From: an uncultured Saprospiraceae bacterium
Lineage (GTDB): Bacteria > Bacteroidota > Bacteroidia > Chitinophagales > Saprospiraceae
DNA length: 27,035 bases
NCBI GenBank assembly: GCA_937967535.1
Contig: CALCMV010000096.1
Span: forward strand, 1-27,035
Reading direction: 5' to 3'
Below, one piece after another: positions 17,101 to 21,693 of this stretch; position 1 is the stretch's first letter, and each line of letters starts with the position of its first letter. Below the pieces are notes generated by a model. The model was not told the DNA's origin. It worked only from the letters and a program-made list of their open reading frames with translations, and made no database searches. The translations under genes were made by a program, and so were the position numbers.

Positions 17101-18861
17101 GTCGAGGCTTGCGGGATTGTCTTGCGAACCATCGCCTGTGGCATTTTCACTGACATATATATTGGTACAAACTGCGGTTTGGATGGCACCTACATTGACA
17201 GATGAGGTGGCGGTAGTGCTACAACCATCTGCATCAGTCACTACGGCGGTATAAGTTGTACTTAAATCTACCGGAGGAGTGGTAAAAGGTGTTCCGTTTC
17301 CTATTGAAGTTCCACTTTGGTCAAACCATTCTACCTCTGCACCTGTGGGGATTCCTGCAAAAAATACAGCACTTGCGCCCGGACAGGTCGTTACTTCGGG
17401 AGGGAAAATGAGAACATTTGGGGCATCTGTTACTGTGACCAATACCTCGTCGGTGCCTTGACAGCCATCGTCATAAAGTGCCGTAACGGAGTAGACGGTC
17501 GTAGAAGCCGGAGATGCTTGGGTAGTGGCTGAGTTGGGATTTGAAAGTCCGGTGGTAGGCGACCAAGTGTAGCTCGTCACATTTGAAGCGGCAGTGGTCG
17601 TATTGAGGGTTGTGGATTCGCCGACACAGATTTGTGCATCGGGTCCGGCATCAATAGGTTCGTTGGGATTATTAACGATTTCGATGGTATATGTGTAGGT
17701 ATTTGTACCTAATAAAGGGCAGGAATCATCGGCTACCAAGACGGTAAATGAATGTGTACCCAAATCATCAGCGGTAGGTGTCCAGCAAAATGTACCGATA
17801 GGTTGGGCATCATTCGTTACGGTGAAAGTAGCGTTGGGGATGGCTTCATTCCATTCCATCGTCACGATGTCGTCGCCATCTTCGTCGCAAGATTGGATGT
17901 CGAAACAAAATTCATTGCTGGCACCTGCACAAGTAGAGATTTCAAATATTGCCCCGCCATCATTGCAAATACCATCAATATCGGTGGCTGCGGGGAGAGT
18001 ATTGTCACAACTAATAACGGTAAATTGAATATCGCGTACTACACTACCTATCAATACATTATCCCGATATTCATCTACTTTTACACACATTACACCTACT
18101 TGTACTGCGGATGGTATAAAACTAAGTGCGCCTGTATTCGAGTCAATATTAACACCACCAACAGTCAAGAGCGGGTTAGTTCCGCTAAAACCCATTTCGT
18201 ACATCACCGGCAGACCGCCTATACGCTCGCAATCTACGAGGCTAAATACGAGGCTGTCGCCATCAACATCTACGGCACCATGATTATAAAATACTTCCTG
18301 CCCGGCACAAGTAAAGGGCGTAGGAAAATTTAGAAAAGTAGGAGAAGAATTACAATCAGAAACAGTATTGTCAAGACTGGAAGTGACATAAAATTCCTGT
18401 ATATCGGCAATCGTGAGTGTTGTAATGGCAATATTGCGACAGCAAAGTTCCCAAGACAATTCCCAGTCATTTCCACCGGGCGCACATTCGGGCAGCGTCA
18501 TCAATCCTGTATATGTATATTGTTCGACACCAAATACACCTAAGGGGCTAAGACAAGCATCCTCCTCTCCGGGACAAAGGGGCGTAATGACCTCCGGTGC
18601 GCCCTGCTGATTGACCCATACATCAATGGCAGAACCACATGAGGCAGAAGTTGCCTGAACGATATAATTCGATTCCGGTGTAATACCATTACAATCTCTG
18701 AAAAACTGAAGCTGTACTCTATATTGATTCGGACCAATACATTCGTAGGTAAGGTCAGCCCCCATAGCATGTGTTGCTTTGGCTTCGTTTGTCATCCACA
18801 TTGCGCCCATTAGCAGGATGATTGTTCTCACAATATATTTCATAGTTGTAAAATTTCTCAT
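4804..18861 (-). CDS. Giant secreted SprB-repeat protein with type B (CHU_C) T9SS sorting domain
   Basis: One uninterrupted 4685-aa frame. A signal peptide covers about residues 1-30 (hydrophobic core IILLMGAMWM, cleaved near EAKA-TH). The ATG at 18843 (MKYIVRTI) is an equally good start. The opening THAMGADLTYECIGPNQYRV is a domain common at the N-terminus of huge Bacteroidota surface proteins. Ig/PKD-like segments reach about 560, then a beta-helix-like part with glycine-rich inserts (about 717-968), more Ig-like sequence, about 42 SprB-type repeats (1246-4507), an Ig-like spacer, and the gliding-motility-associated C-terminal domain (4589-4685; FIPNAFSPDNDG, YDRWGELVWE, WDGSFRGQ). By analogy with SprB it is exported by the type IX system and acts as a surface adhesin or gliding filament. 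The partner is probably the PorP/SprF-like protein. It is strongly acidic and probably calcium-binding. Confidence 0.94.
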   Translation of the reverse strand: MRNFTTMKYIVRTIILLMGAMWMTNEAKATHAMGADLTYECIGPNQYRVQLQFFRDCNGITPESNYIVQATSASCGSAIDVWVNQQGAPEVITPLCPGEEDACLSPLGVFGVEQYTYTGLMTLPECAPGGNDWELSWELCCRNIAITTLTIADIQEFYVTSSLDNTVSDCNSSPTFLNFPTPFTCAGQEVFYNHGAVDVDGDSLVFSLVDCERIGGLPVMYEMGFSGTNPLLTVGGVNIDSNTGALSFIPSAVQVGVMCVKVDEYRDNVLIGSVVRDIQFTVISCDNTLPAATDIDGICNDGGAIFEISTCAGASNEFCFDIQSCDEDGDDIVTMEWNEAIPNATFTVTNDAQPIGTFCWTPTADDLGTHSFTVLVADDSCPLLGTNTYTYTIEIVNNPNEPIDAGPDAQICVGESTTLNTTTAASNVTSYTWSPTTGLSNPNSATTQASPASTTVYSVTALYDDGCQGTDEVLVTVTDAPNVLIFPPEVTTCPGASAVFFAGIPTGAEVEWFDQSGTSIGNGTPFTTPPVDLSTTYTAVVTDADGCSTTATSSVNVGAIQTAVCTNIYVSENATGDGSQDNPASLDDAMQMAMCNNTVIKMAAGTYNIDAPLQLSSFLTLEGGFDPGNNWTKSSQAGLTTINRTNINPEGPPEAQRLVAVQGNGATGFRLQDLTITTDDALISSQEGISTYGIHLLGCSDYDIMRCQILPGNASDGNIGAVGADGMSGVPGGNALDAGDHQTGGMGGDNGGDGGDGGNGGIFAGADGQDGQPGGGTNGGAGGLGTLGDVPCLCFLLPYDENCGADPGLPGGPGNQGNIGAQGTAPVLVGGFLVPGSAGLQGGMGEQGGGGGGGGGIGGAAFNTDGGGGGGGGGGGFGGEGGTGGFAGGNSIGIFITSNGMNGNIDATFVQTGNLGQGGVGGMGGQGGEGGIGGQGNDEFSCLNRLGDGGQGGQGGQGGDGGQGANGESHNIFIDTDNPGAPLLNQVDDTDLAAQPVITASNVNCTNLDVDFMGNTGTWMFAPNTLTSGPNPTSGANTTAAFGNLGRYDVIQNGISYAGFHNVALDGQAEPDILTDAMMLDVDTFQLCVGDFASFSTDILADEYNWNFNGAIPNPTTQDVVSQQFNTPSGNTPFEIELFVTTDCCGPSPVRTIYLWVDDTTAGPITGNNIICEGERTMLTLTGIAPNALVTWTPTTGINQISQTQVEVFPLSTTTYVATVTSERNTCPATVEREVVVNENPDIIINPTAVTCVADGSASISISNGSGNFAYQWSHNSGITTPTANNLDFGTYTVTVTDQTTGCMDTEEFSIDPGNAPVIVVQNSSAITCTNAADGMVELGVNGGTQPYNFVWDNGLPPGNTQTGLTSGIMYCVTLTDANNCMVDFCYETFEPPLIDIQIQDSFTPICPDDPTGFIDANVSGGTGGLTYEWSTGADTDIITDLLPGTYTVTVTDDNGCEGTASIDLITANLLTVAIDSTDILCTGDATGEIMLTLNGGTAPFNFNWSDNTIGNTQNPSGLTADTYTVTVTDADGCSTTASTQINEPNESLALSLDDMQPLCADSNEGAIDLTVSGGTGAYTFDWDNDGTGDDDDTEDLSDLPAGIYAVTVTDENGCTETTSVEITNPDAIIATNTLINITCFEGNDGEIDLTIENGTEPYMFDWDNDGTGDNDDDEDLSGLAEDTYNVTITDANGCTQTSSATISAPTQGITANVEPSDVSCFGVENGEIDLTVENGTEPYLFDWDNDGTGDNDDTEDLTDLPEGTYNVTITDANGCTQTSSAIISAPTEGITANVEPSNVLCFGIENGEIDLTVENGTEPYTFDWDNDGTGDDDDDEDLSGLTEGTYNVTITDANGCTQTSSAIITAPTEGISASITPTSITCFGGMNGEIDLTIENGTEPYTFDWDNDGTGDDDDDEDLSGLAEGTYNVTITDANGCTIASSADIIAPTEDIVIDITPTDITCPGETNGTIDLTITNGTAPYIFDWDNDGTGDNDDDQDLADLDAGIYNVTVTDENGCTQTASATIAAPTETINANNIVMNISCFEGNDGQIDLTVENGVEPYMFDWDNDGTGDNDDDEDLTGLAEGTYSVTITDANGCTQTSSATITAPSEGITIASTITDATCFEADNGAISITPTGGTAPYQYEWSNNDLTDNPTMLIAGDYTVTITDANGCMTEGLFPVGQPPQVELSIAQALDPTCEGNGENGTITVSTTGGTIDYTYAWSHDDMLTDDTADNLSGGMYTITVTDANGCTAINTATLQSMNPPMVTAISTDASCDAMDGTATAEVTDGLMPYTYLWNDPNDQDTPIATGLAAGDYTVTVTDANTCTQTATITVNGATNTLTATNAAMNVSCFEANDGQIDLTVENGTEPYLFDWDNDGTGDNDDTEDLTGLAEGIYNVTITDANGCTQTSSAIITAPSEGITANNTVMNVSCFGENNGEIDLTVTNGTEPYLFDWDNDGTGDNDDTEDLTGLAEGTYNVTITDANGCTQTSSAIITAPSEGINAIIFPNDVSCFGGNNGSIDLIVENGVEPYTYDWDNDGTGDNDDPQNLTDLPAGDYSVTITDANNCTQTLSTSINAPAEDIIATAAPTNLNCFGDTNGTIDLNVSNGTAPYTYDWDNDGTGDDDDTEDLTDLPAGDYAVIITDANGCTQIASVSIMQPQEVALNIDQIFDPTCSGNGEDGTITVSATGGTVDYTYSWSHDITLEQATASGLPGGTYTVTVTDTNGCTATTEVMLNEVDIPTLTADVIDNASCGNADGSAIATPMGGTAPYNYQWDDANMQMTDVAIELSAGTYTVIVTDANGCTATATASVSDSDAPIASATSTNATCGESNGTAIAEATGGLEPYFYQWDDANMQMTQTATDLPAGTYNVTITDANGCIAVANTEVTDEGAPTAIASSTEASCAGGDGTATVNVMDGIMPLSFVWSDPNGQTTQTAIDLDAGDYTVTVTDANNCVAIATVTVNGAVSSVTATTAPMTVSCFGGNDGQINLTVENGAIPYMFDWDNDGTGDNDDSEDLSDLPAGNYNVTITDANGCTQTAQAQIDQPAELVLNIDQEMNPTCAGNGENGTISVSGIGGTPDYNYQWSHDATFTEEIASDLPGGMYTITVMDANGCMAVENITLQNVSLPNVTAMGIDASCGLADGSAIATASDGVPPYAYIWDDANSQMTETASDLPAGSYTVTVTDAEGCMTTATASVNDSGAPTASITSTDAICGASNGSASVEATGGTTPYSYQWDDANMQDTQTASNLPAGNYSVTVTDANNCLTVENVTIGDTDLPTVTATSTDASPGALDGTATATATGGTPPYGYQWDDAAMQISETATDLPPGMYNVTVTDANGCTATTNVTVNEAGISLSAMASAVDASCGESNGTATVTASGGMMPYDYLWNDANMQNTPTATNLSAGIYTVSVTDADGNIITAEATVNDSGAPTAMTTSTDASCGAADGTATVTASDGAMPYNYQWDDANMQTSQTASNLSAGTYFVTVTDANNCVVIDNVTIGDSGAPTAITMATDATCGDSDGSATVIPGGGAMPYTYQWDDANMQTSQTASDLPAGNYSVTVTDANACSIIENVTINDTDAPSVIATGTPSMCGANDGTASAIASGGTPPYTYLWDNGEMTIDVTGLSPGIHSVTVTDANDCTAVGSVNIEDQGAPMSTVSSLPTDCGGNVGMATVTPTGGTPPYTYLWSDGQMTATATDLPAGNYTVTITDANNCVDVVEVIVGNLDGPMANTTSTAAACGAADGTATVNPTGGAAPYTYEWDDANSQDSPTASGLPTGNYNVTVTDASGCIAVSSVLVDELPSEVIITVDIVIDASCEAIPNGSVSVIATGGTVANIHDYVWDTDPPTNNPVAQNLAPGTYTVTATDDLGCSATAEVEIGTIVGIMTNETINNVSCFGADDGWVNILLTGGSSPYIANWSNGFMGTDNQGLSSGDYTVTVTDYAGCQLVQTFTVAQPPQSLFPNVEQIIGSNCVLADGSIEVSATGGTMPYIYNWEHDEMLDGSTASNLPAGSYTVTIIDAEGCEAVQEANIPSIGTVEVSATQTSGVLCFGDSNGVATANGTGGTAPYTFTWENSSSTGVIADDLPAGTIGITVTDAAGCTNFTTVEIDAPPVLEVTAEGVATDCNDGGTVSANATGGTGPYVYTWSDGIGTGETITGVDFGNYDLTVTDTNGCTTTISTTLEPPINVDVTVISTPTTCFNTNDGQATATATGGTAPFDFVWDNGETTNPATALGSGTHIVTVTDMNGCESTAQFDVNSPLPIIPQSAGTTPVSCNGGNDGSATIVASGGTGDYTYAWNNGMSGETITDLTAGIYTVSITDGIGCTSTPINVTVVEPLDGVDIDIEFIEPSCSGGGDAAVTAVPEGGIASYEYLWSTGDTGQTAFGLNAGTYTVTVTDANGCTASQSIDFGEPSAIELTYETEDVICFGEETGSIEISSTGGGSDPYVYSLDGGMFMDNTVFGGLGAGSYELNVQDANGCITSETVVINSEFELLADLGADVTISLGDSTELFVQTNSSDLLTYTWTPDIGLSCNDCPNPTVQTFQSMTYQVQVTNAEGCTATDNILVDVDLSRNVFIPNAFSPDNDGANDVFMIFGGQGVVGVNTFKVYDRWGELVWEANNFRTDDPEQGWDGSFRGQNMNPGVFVYYAEVEFIDGVTIVYQGDVTLVR
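5341..15126 (-). repeat. Array of about 42 SprB-type repeats
   Basis: Each unit averages about 78 residues and follows the pattern (S/D)-x-x-C-x-G-x-x-(D/N)GxIxLxxxGGTxPYxYxWx...LxxGxYTVTVTDANGC. I counted 42 by eye. Three sequence classes are clear. Twelve units have an Asp-rich insert DWDNDGTGDNDD-EDL. Three units start DPTCxGNG and contain WSHD. A further class has WDDANMQ. Neighbouring Asp-rich units (for example at 11340-11580 and 11581-11820) are nearly identical at the DNA level, with a period of about 240-245 bp, which shows recent tandem duplication. Each normal unit has one Cys near its start and one in the closing NGC, probably a disulfide. Confidence 0.9.
15958..16712 (-). other. 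Glycine-rich inserts within a beta-helix-like region
   Basis: Residues about 717-968 of the giant protein are very rich in Gly, with long GGx triplet stretches such as GQGGQGGQGGDGGQGANGE. Two near-homopolymeric runs are encoded by GCC/CCG triplet tracts (plus strand 16234-16266 and 16294-16320). The glycine blocks are separated by short rung-like beta segments (GIHLLGCSDYDIMRCQIL before, GIFITSNGMNGNIDATFV in the middle, HNIFIDTD after), so they look like loops inserted into a right-handed beta-helix. A hydrophobic, Cys-containing segment (VPCLCFLLPYDENCGA) lies inside. Confidence 0.8.
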
Positions 18862-19661
18862 ATTTCGTTTGTTGTCAGATTAAGAGGTCGGAAGTCAGAT
18901 AAGTACCTGCTTTGTCTGATTTTTTTAAGAAGACATAAAATGCCCATTTGACACTTTATATAATGTCATCATGCGTGTATCTCGTTAAAGTGTAGGATTT
19001 ACGGGTTGTGGGGTACGGGTTTTGGGTTACGAGTTGTGCTAAACATGCTCTAAGCACATCGTAAATTAAATAAGTATAATTTGCAGTGTACTAATCTTTT
19101 ATGCCCGTAGCCTTTTTGAAAAATTCCAAATCGCAAATTCCAAGTTCCGACAAAAATAATACAGAAAATCGTTTGGATTGGAATTTGGTAGTTAGAATTT
19201 GAAATTTTAGTTTAATCAGTGTGCAATAATAAATAAAATAATAAACAAAAGTTATTTTTACGCCCAAAAACAATCAGCATTTCAAATGTAAGAAATTTTT
19301 AATTTTTACCTTTTTTCACTTTTCCAATACAAGTGGTTTATATTGCCATATCGTTTGATTACCTTTGGTAGAATAATGTGTGAATAGTACCAATGAGTGA
19401 ATGAGTGAATAATTCGGCTAGCCGTTTAAGTTTGCTTGCGGGATAGTACTCGTCTGACGAAGGTTTTTGTGAAATGTCGTGATTTGTCTCATAAAATATT
19501 CGCATTGAATAAGGGATTCGTCTGACGAGTATTCGCTTTAGGCAAAGTTAAATGGCTAGCCAATAATTCTTATGCGACAATTAAATAACGGTCAAATATT
19601 AGCGCATTAAAAACATTCACTCATTGAAACTATTCGCTCATTCAACATTCACTCATTAATT
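18862..19661. other. Divergent intergenic region with a MITE-like element
   Basis: No gene supported. The short open frame at 19091-19273 on the minus strand reads like translated AT-rich spacer. The stretch must contain the promoter of the giant gene (minus strand) and of the GGGP synthase gene (plus strand), but no consensus pair is convincing. It holds AAACATGCTCT at 19041-19051 (inverse of a dispersed motif) and the MITE-like element 19416-19561. Around that element lie clusters of AATGAGTGAATGAGTGAAT on the left and complementary ATTCACTCATT copies on the right (19615-19658), which together could form a large stem. Confidence 0.6.
19416..19561. mobile_element. MITE-like element, copy 1, with 8-bp target-site duplication
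   Basis: 146 bp, starting and ending with GGCTAGCC. The terminal inverted repeats run about 46 bp with mismatches. The left arm reads inward through TTTAAGTTTGC to TACTCGTCTGACGAA, and the right arm read inward matches through TTTAACTTTGCC to TACTCGTCAGACGAA. It is flanked on both sides by the direct repeat AATAATTC (19408-19415 and 19562-19569), as expected of a target-site duplication. There is no coding capacity. A second copy of 138 of these bases lies at 21433-21570. Confidence 0.82.
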
Positions 19662-20402
19662 ATGGATTCAATTTACAGTCGTTTTGAGGCAGATAAAAAA
19701 GCCGGGAAAAAGAATTTTGTGGTTTTGATAGACCCTGATGAGGTCAAAACTCAAAACATCGGTCAAGTCGTTGATTTGGCGATACGTGCAAAGGTTGATT
19801 GCTTTTTTATGGGCGGTAGTTTGATTATGAATGATACCTTGGATTATTCCATTTCTCAAATCAAAGATGCTTGCGATGTTCCGGTGGTTTTATTTCCGGG
19901 TAGCTCCTTGCAGCTGAGTTATCGTGCCGATGCAATGCTGTATTTATCGCTTATTTCGGGGCGAAATCCCGACTTGCTCATTGGCAAACACGTAGAAACC
20001 GCTTCGTTTTTGTACTCTAGTCCTTTGGAGATTATTTCGACAGGTTATATGCTGATTGATGGCGGTGTGCCTACCTCCGTTTCGTATATGAGCAACACTT
20101 ATCCGATTCCCTCCAATAAAGACGATATAGCAGTTTGTACTGCACTCGCCGGCTCACTGATGGGTATGAAACTCATCTATATGGATGCCGGAAGCGGCGC
20201 GAAAACACCTATTTCCGAATCTATGATTCGCGCTGTGAGTGAGCGACTCAAAGCCCCGCTTATCGTAGGCGGCGGTATTCGTACTCCCGAAAAAGCACTC
20301 CAAAATGTAGAAGCCGGAGCAGATATTATCGTTGTGGGCAATGCCGTCGAAAAAGACCCCGAATTGATTGTTGAAATGGCAGACGCAGTGCATAATGTTT
20401 AA
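19662..20402 (+). CDS. Geranylgeranylglyceryl/heptaprenylglyceryl phosphate synthase-family protein
   Basis: A 246-aa TIM-barrel prenyltransferase of the GGGPS/PcrB family. These enzymes join a polyprenyl diphosphate to sn-glycerol-1-phosphate, the first step of archaeal-type ether lipids. Bacteroidota carry a group II form that has been studied in Flavobacterium. Visible motifs are VLIDPDE (residues 21-27), FMGGSLI (49-55), the STGYMLIDGG strand (126-135), the SNTYPIPSNKDD loop (144-155), the DAGSGAKTPIS loop (175-184) and the glycine-rich phosphate-binding VGGGIRTPEKA (202-212). Length is normal for the family and no key segment is missing. The gene stands alone on this strand with a MITE-like element directly upstream. 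No G1P dehydrogenase is in the window, so the source of glycerol-1-phosphate and the lipid made remain open. Confidence 0.9.
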   Translation: MDSIYSRFEADKKAGKKNFVVLIDPDEVKTQNIGQVVDLAIRAKVDCFFMGGSLIMNDTLDYSISQIKDACDVPVVLFPGSSLQLSYRADAMLYLSLISGRNPDLLIGKHVETASFLYSSPLEIISTGYMLIDGGVPTSVSYMSNTYPIPSNKDDIAVCTALAGSLMGMKLIYMDAGSGAKTPISESMIRAVSERLKAPLIVGGGIRTPEKALQNVEAGADIIVVGNAVEKDPELIVEMADAVHNV

Positions 20403-20973
20403 CAATGATGCAATGCTTAAATGCTATAATGCTACAATGTGTAATGCTATAATGATGCAATTTCCAATGCTTAAATGTATAATGTCTTCAACAAAATTGG
20501 CGAACACATTGAATGTAATGAGTGAATTTAAATGCGTCAATACGACAATGAATTAGGCTTGCACTTTCTTTATTTTCCTTTGAAAATAAGATTTTCTTAA
20601 TGACTCTCTGACACGAAAATGACAAAAATACCCGAAGTAGTATGCAAGAAGTTTCACAAAATTTATTGTTATTTGTTTTTAAATAATTTGTTGTAAATCA
20701 TAAGAGCATGTTTAAAATTTGATTTCGCTGATTTTGAAGTGAGAAAATTAAATATTTATTAATTTAAATATATTCGCCAAATTAAAAATTACAAATTGAA
20801 CGCGAATAATTTATTTATTTTTGTTTTTGCAAAATACTTGGACTTTGGACAAAATGGGAATTAGGTAACTGGGAAATTAGGTGGAAATTTGTAACTCACT
20901 GACAATCAATATTTCCAAATTACCCAATTTCCTCTATCCAAATTCTAATTAATAAATTTATTAGCATAAAAAA
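20403..20973. other. Intergenic region with low-complexity ATGC-rich repeats
   Basis: No gene supported. The first 90 bases are an irregular tandem of AATGCT/ATAATG/GCAATG words (AATGCTTAAATGCTATAATG and similar), which produces a spurious open frame. AAAATTGGCGAACACATTGAA near 20494 recurs with one change near 23749. AGAGCATGTTTAAA (20703-20716) is one copy of a dispersed motif that also bounds the second MITE-like element. The segment 20867-20935 holds an imperfect stem built on GGAAATT/AATTTCC. The promoter of the DUF1569 gene should be near the 3' end, but no clear elements are seen. Confidence 0.5.
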
Positions 20974-21426
20974 ATGAAAAATATATTTGATACTACTGTT
21001 AGCGAAGAAGTGATTGGTAGAATCAATCAACTCAGGCCCGAATCTCAACCGAAATGGGGCAAGATGAATGTCGCACAAATGCTCGCTCACTGCAATGTCA
21101 CCTACGAAATGGTGTACACCGATAAGCACCCAAAAGCGACAGGATTGAAGCGTTTTATTCTAAAACTCATGGTCAAAAATGCAGTGGTAAACGAAAAACC
21201 ATTTCCGCAAAACTCACGCACTGCACCGCAATTCCTCATTAGCGATGAGCGCGAGTTTAATACTGAAAAACAACGACTTATTGACTATATTCGCAAGACG
21301 CAAGAGCTAGGTGCGAGTCATTTTGAAGGCATGGAATCCAATTCATTTGGCGCATTGACCGCTAAGGAATGGAATAATTCATTTTACAAACACCTCGAAC
21401 ATCACTTGACACAATTTGGCGTGTAA
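20974..21426 (+). CDS. DUF1569 / DinB-superfamily protein
   Basis: A 150-aa four-helix-bundle protein resembling DUF1569, a branch of the DinB/YfiT metal-binding superfamily. The characteristic start WGKMNVAQMLAHCN carries the first expected metal-ligand His (His39). The C-terminal helix KHLEHHLTQFG carries the other expected ligands (His140 and His143/144). Between them is the conserved hydrophobic FPQNSRTAPQFLI segment. Family members are soluble and some relatives are thiol-dependent transferases, but the reaction here is unknown. The stop codon overlaps the first base of the second MITE-like element (21426), so the element lies directly against the gene's 3' end. Confidence 0.85.
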   Translation: MKNIFDTTVSEEVIGRINQLRPESQPKWGKMNVAQMLAHCNVTYEMVYTDKHPKATGLKRFILKLMVKNAVVNEKPFPQNSRTAPQFLISDEREFNTEKQRLIDYIRKTQELGASHFEGMESNSFGALTAKEWNNSFYKHLEHHLTQFGV

Positions 21427-21584
21427 GAGCATGTTTAAATTTGCTTGCGGGATAGTACTCGTCTGACGAAGGTTTTTGTGAAATGTCGTGATTTGTCTCA
21501 TAAAATATTCGCATTGAATAAGGGATTCGTCTGACGAGTATTCGCTTTAGGCAAAGTTAAATGGTTAGCCTTTAAACATGCTCT
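21426..21584. mobile_element. MITE-like element, copy 2, bounded by AGAGCATGTTTAAA
   Basis: The core 21433-21570 is the same 138 bases as copy 1 (19424-19561) with only two differences and no gaps. Here the outer ends differ. The left end is AGAGCATGTTTAAA and the right end is its exact complement TTTAAACATGCTCT, so the 159-bp unit has 14-bp perfect terminal inverted repeats. No flanking duplication is evident. The GGCTAGCC left terminus of copy 1 is absent. Confidence 0.75.
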
Positions 21585-21693
21585 AATTGAGTGATTTTTG
21601 ATTTTCGATTTTTGATTCCTTTTCTGTTTTGCGAAGCAAAACATTCTTCAAATCAAAAATCACCAAATCAAAAATCAAAAATCAAAATCGGTT
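21585..21693 (+). promoter_or_regulatory. Leader of the monooxygenase gene with stem-loops
   Basis: GTGATTTTTGATTTTCGATT on the left is complementary to tandem ATCAAAAATCAAAA words on the right. Between them is the perfect hairpin TGTTTTGCGAAGCAAAACA (around 21624-21642). There are 109 bp between the MITE-like element and the ATG, so this must be part or all of the 5' region. Its role as a regulator is a guess. Confidence 0.35.

Noticed and set aside
5599..18333. Many plus-strand open frames of 60-190 codons opposite the giant gene, some Pro/Cys-rich (15908-16417) or Cys-rich (6055-6564).
   Set aside because: They are antisense shadows of the SprB repeats and glycine tracts. GGx codons read backwards give Pro-rich sequence, and their repeats follow the minus-strand period. 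No own family signal is seen.
19091..19273. 60-codon minus-strand open frame upstream of the giant gene.
   Set aside because: It contains the spacer phrases TTCCAAATCGCAAATTCCAA and AT-rich DNA typical of non-coding sequence here, with no domain.
20368..20556. 62-codon open frame at the end of the GGGP synthase gene.
   Set aside because: It is rich in Met, Asn and Cys because it translates the AATGCT low-complexity tract, and it overlaps a well-supported gene.
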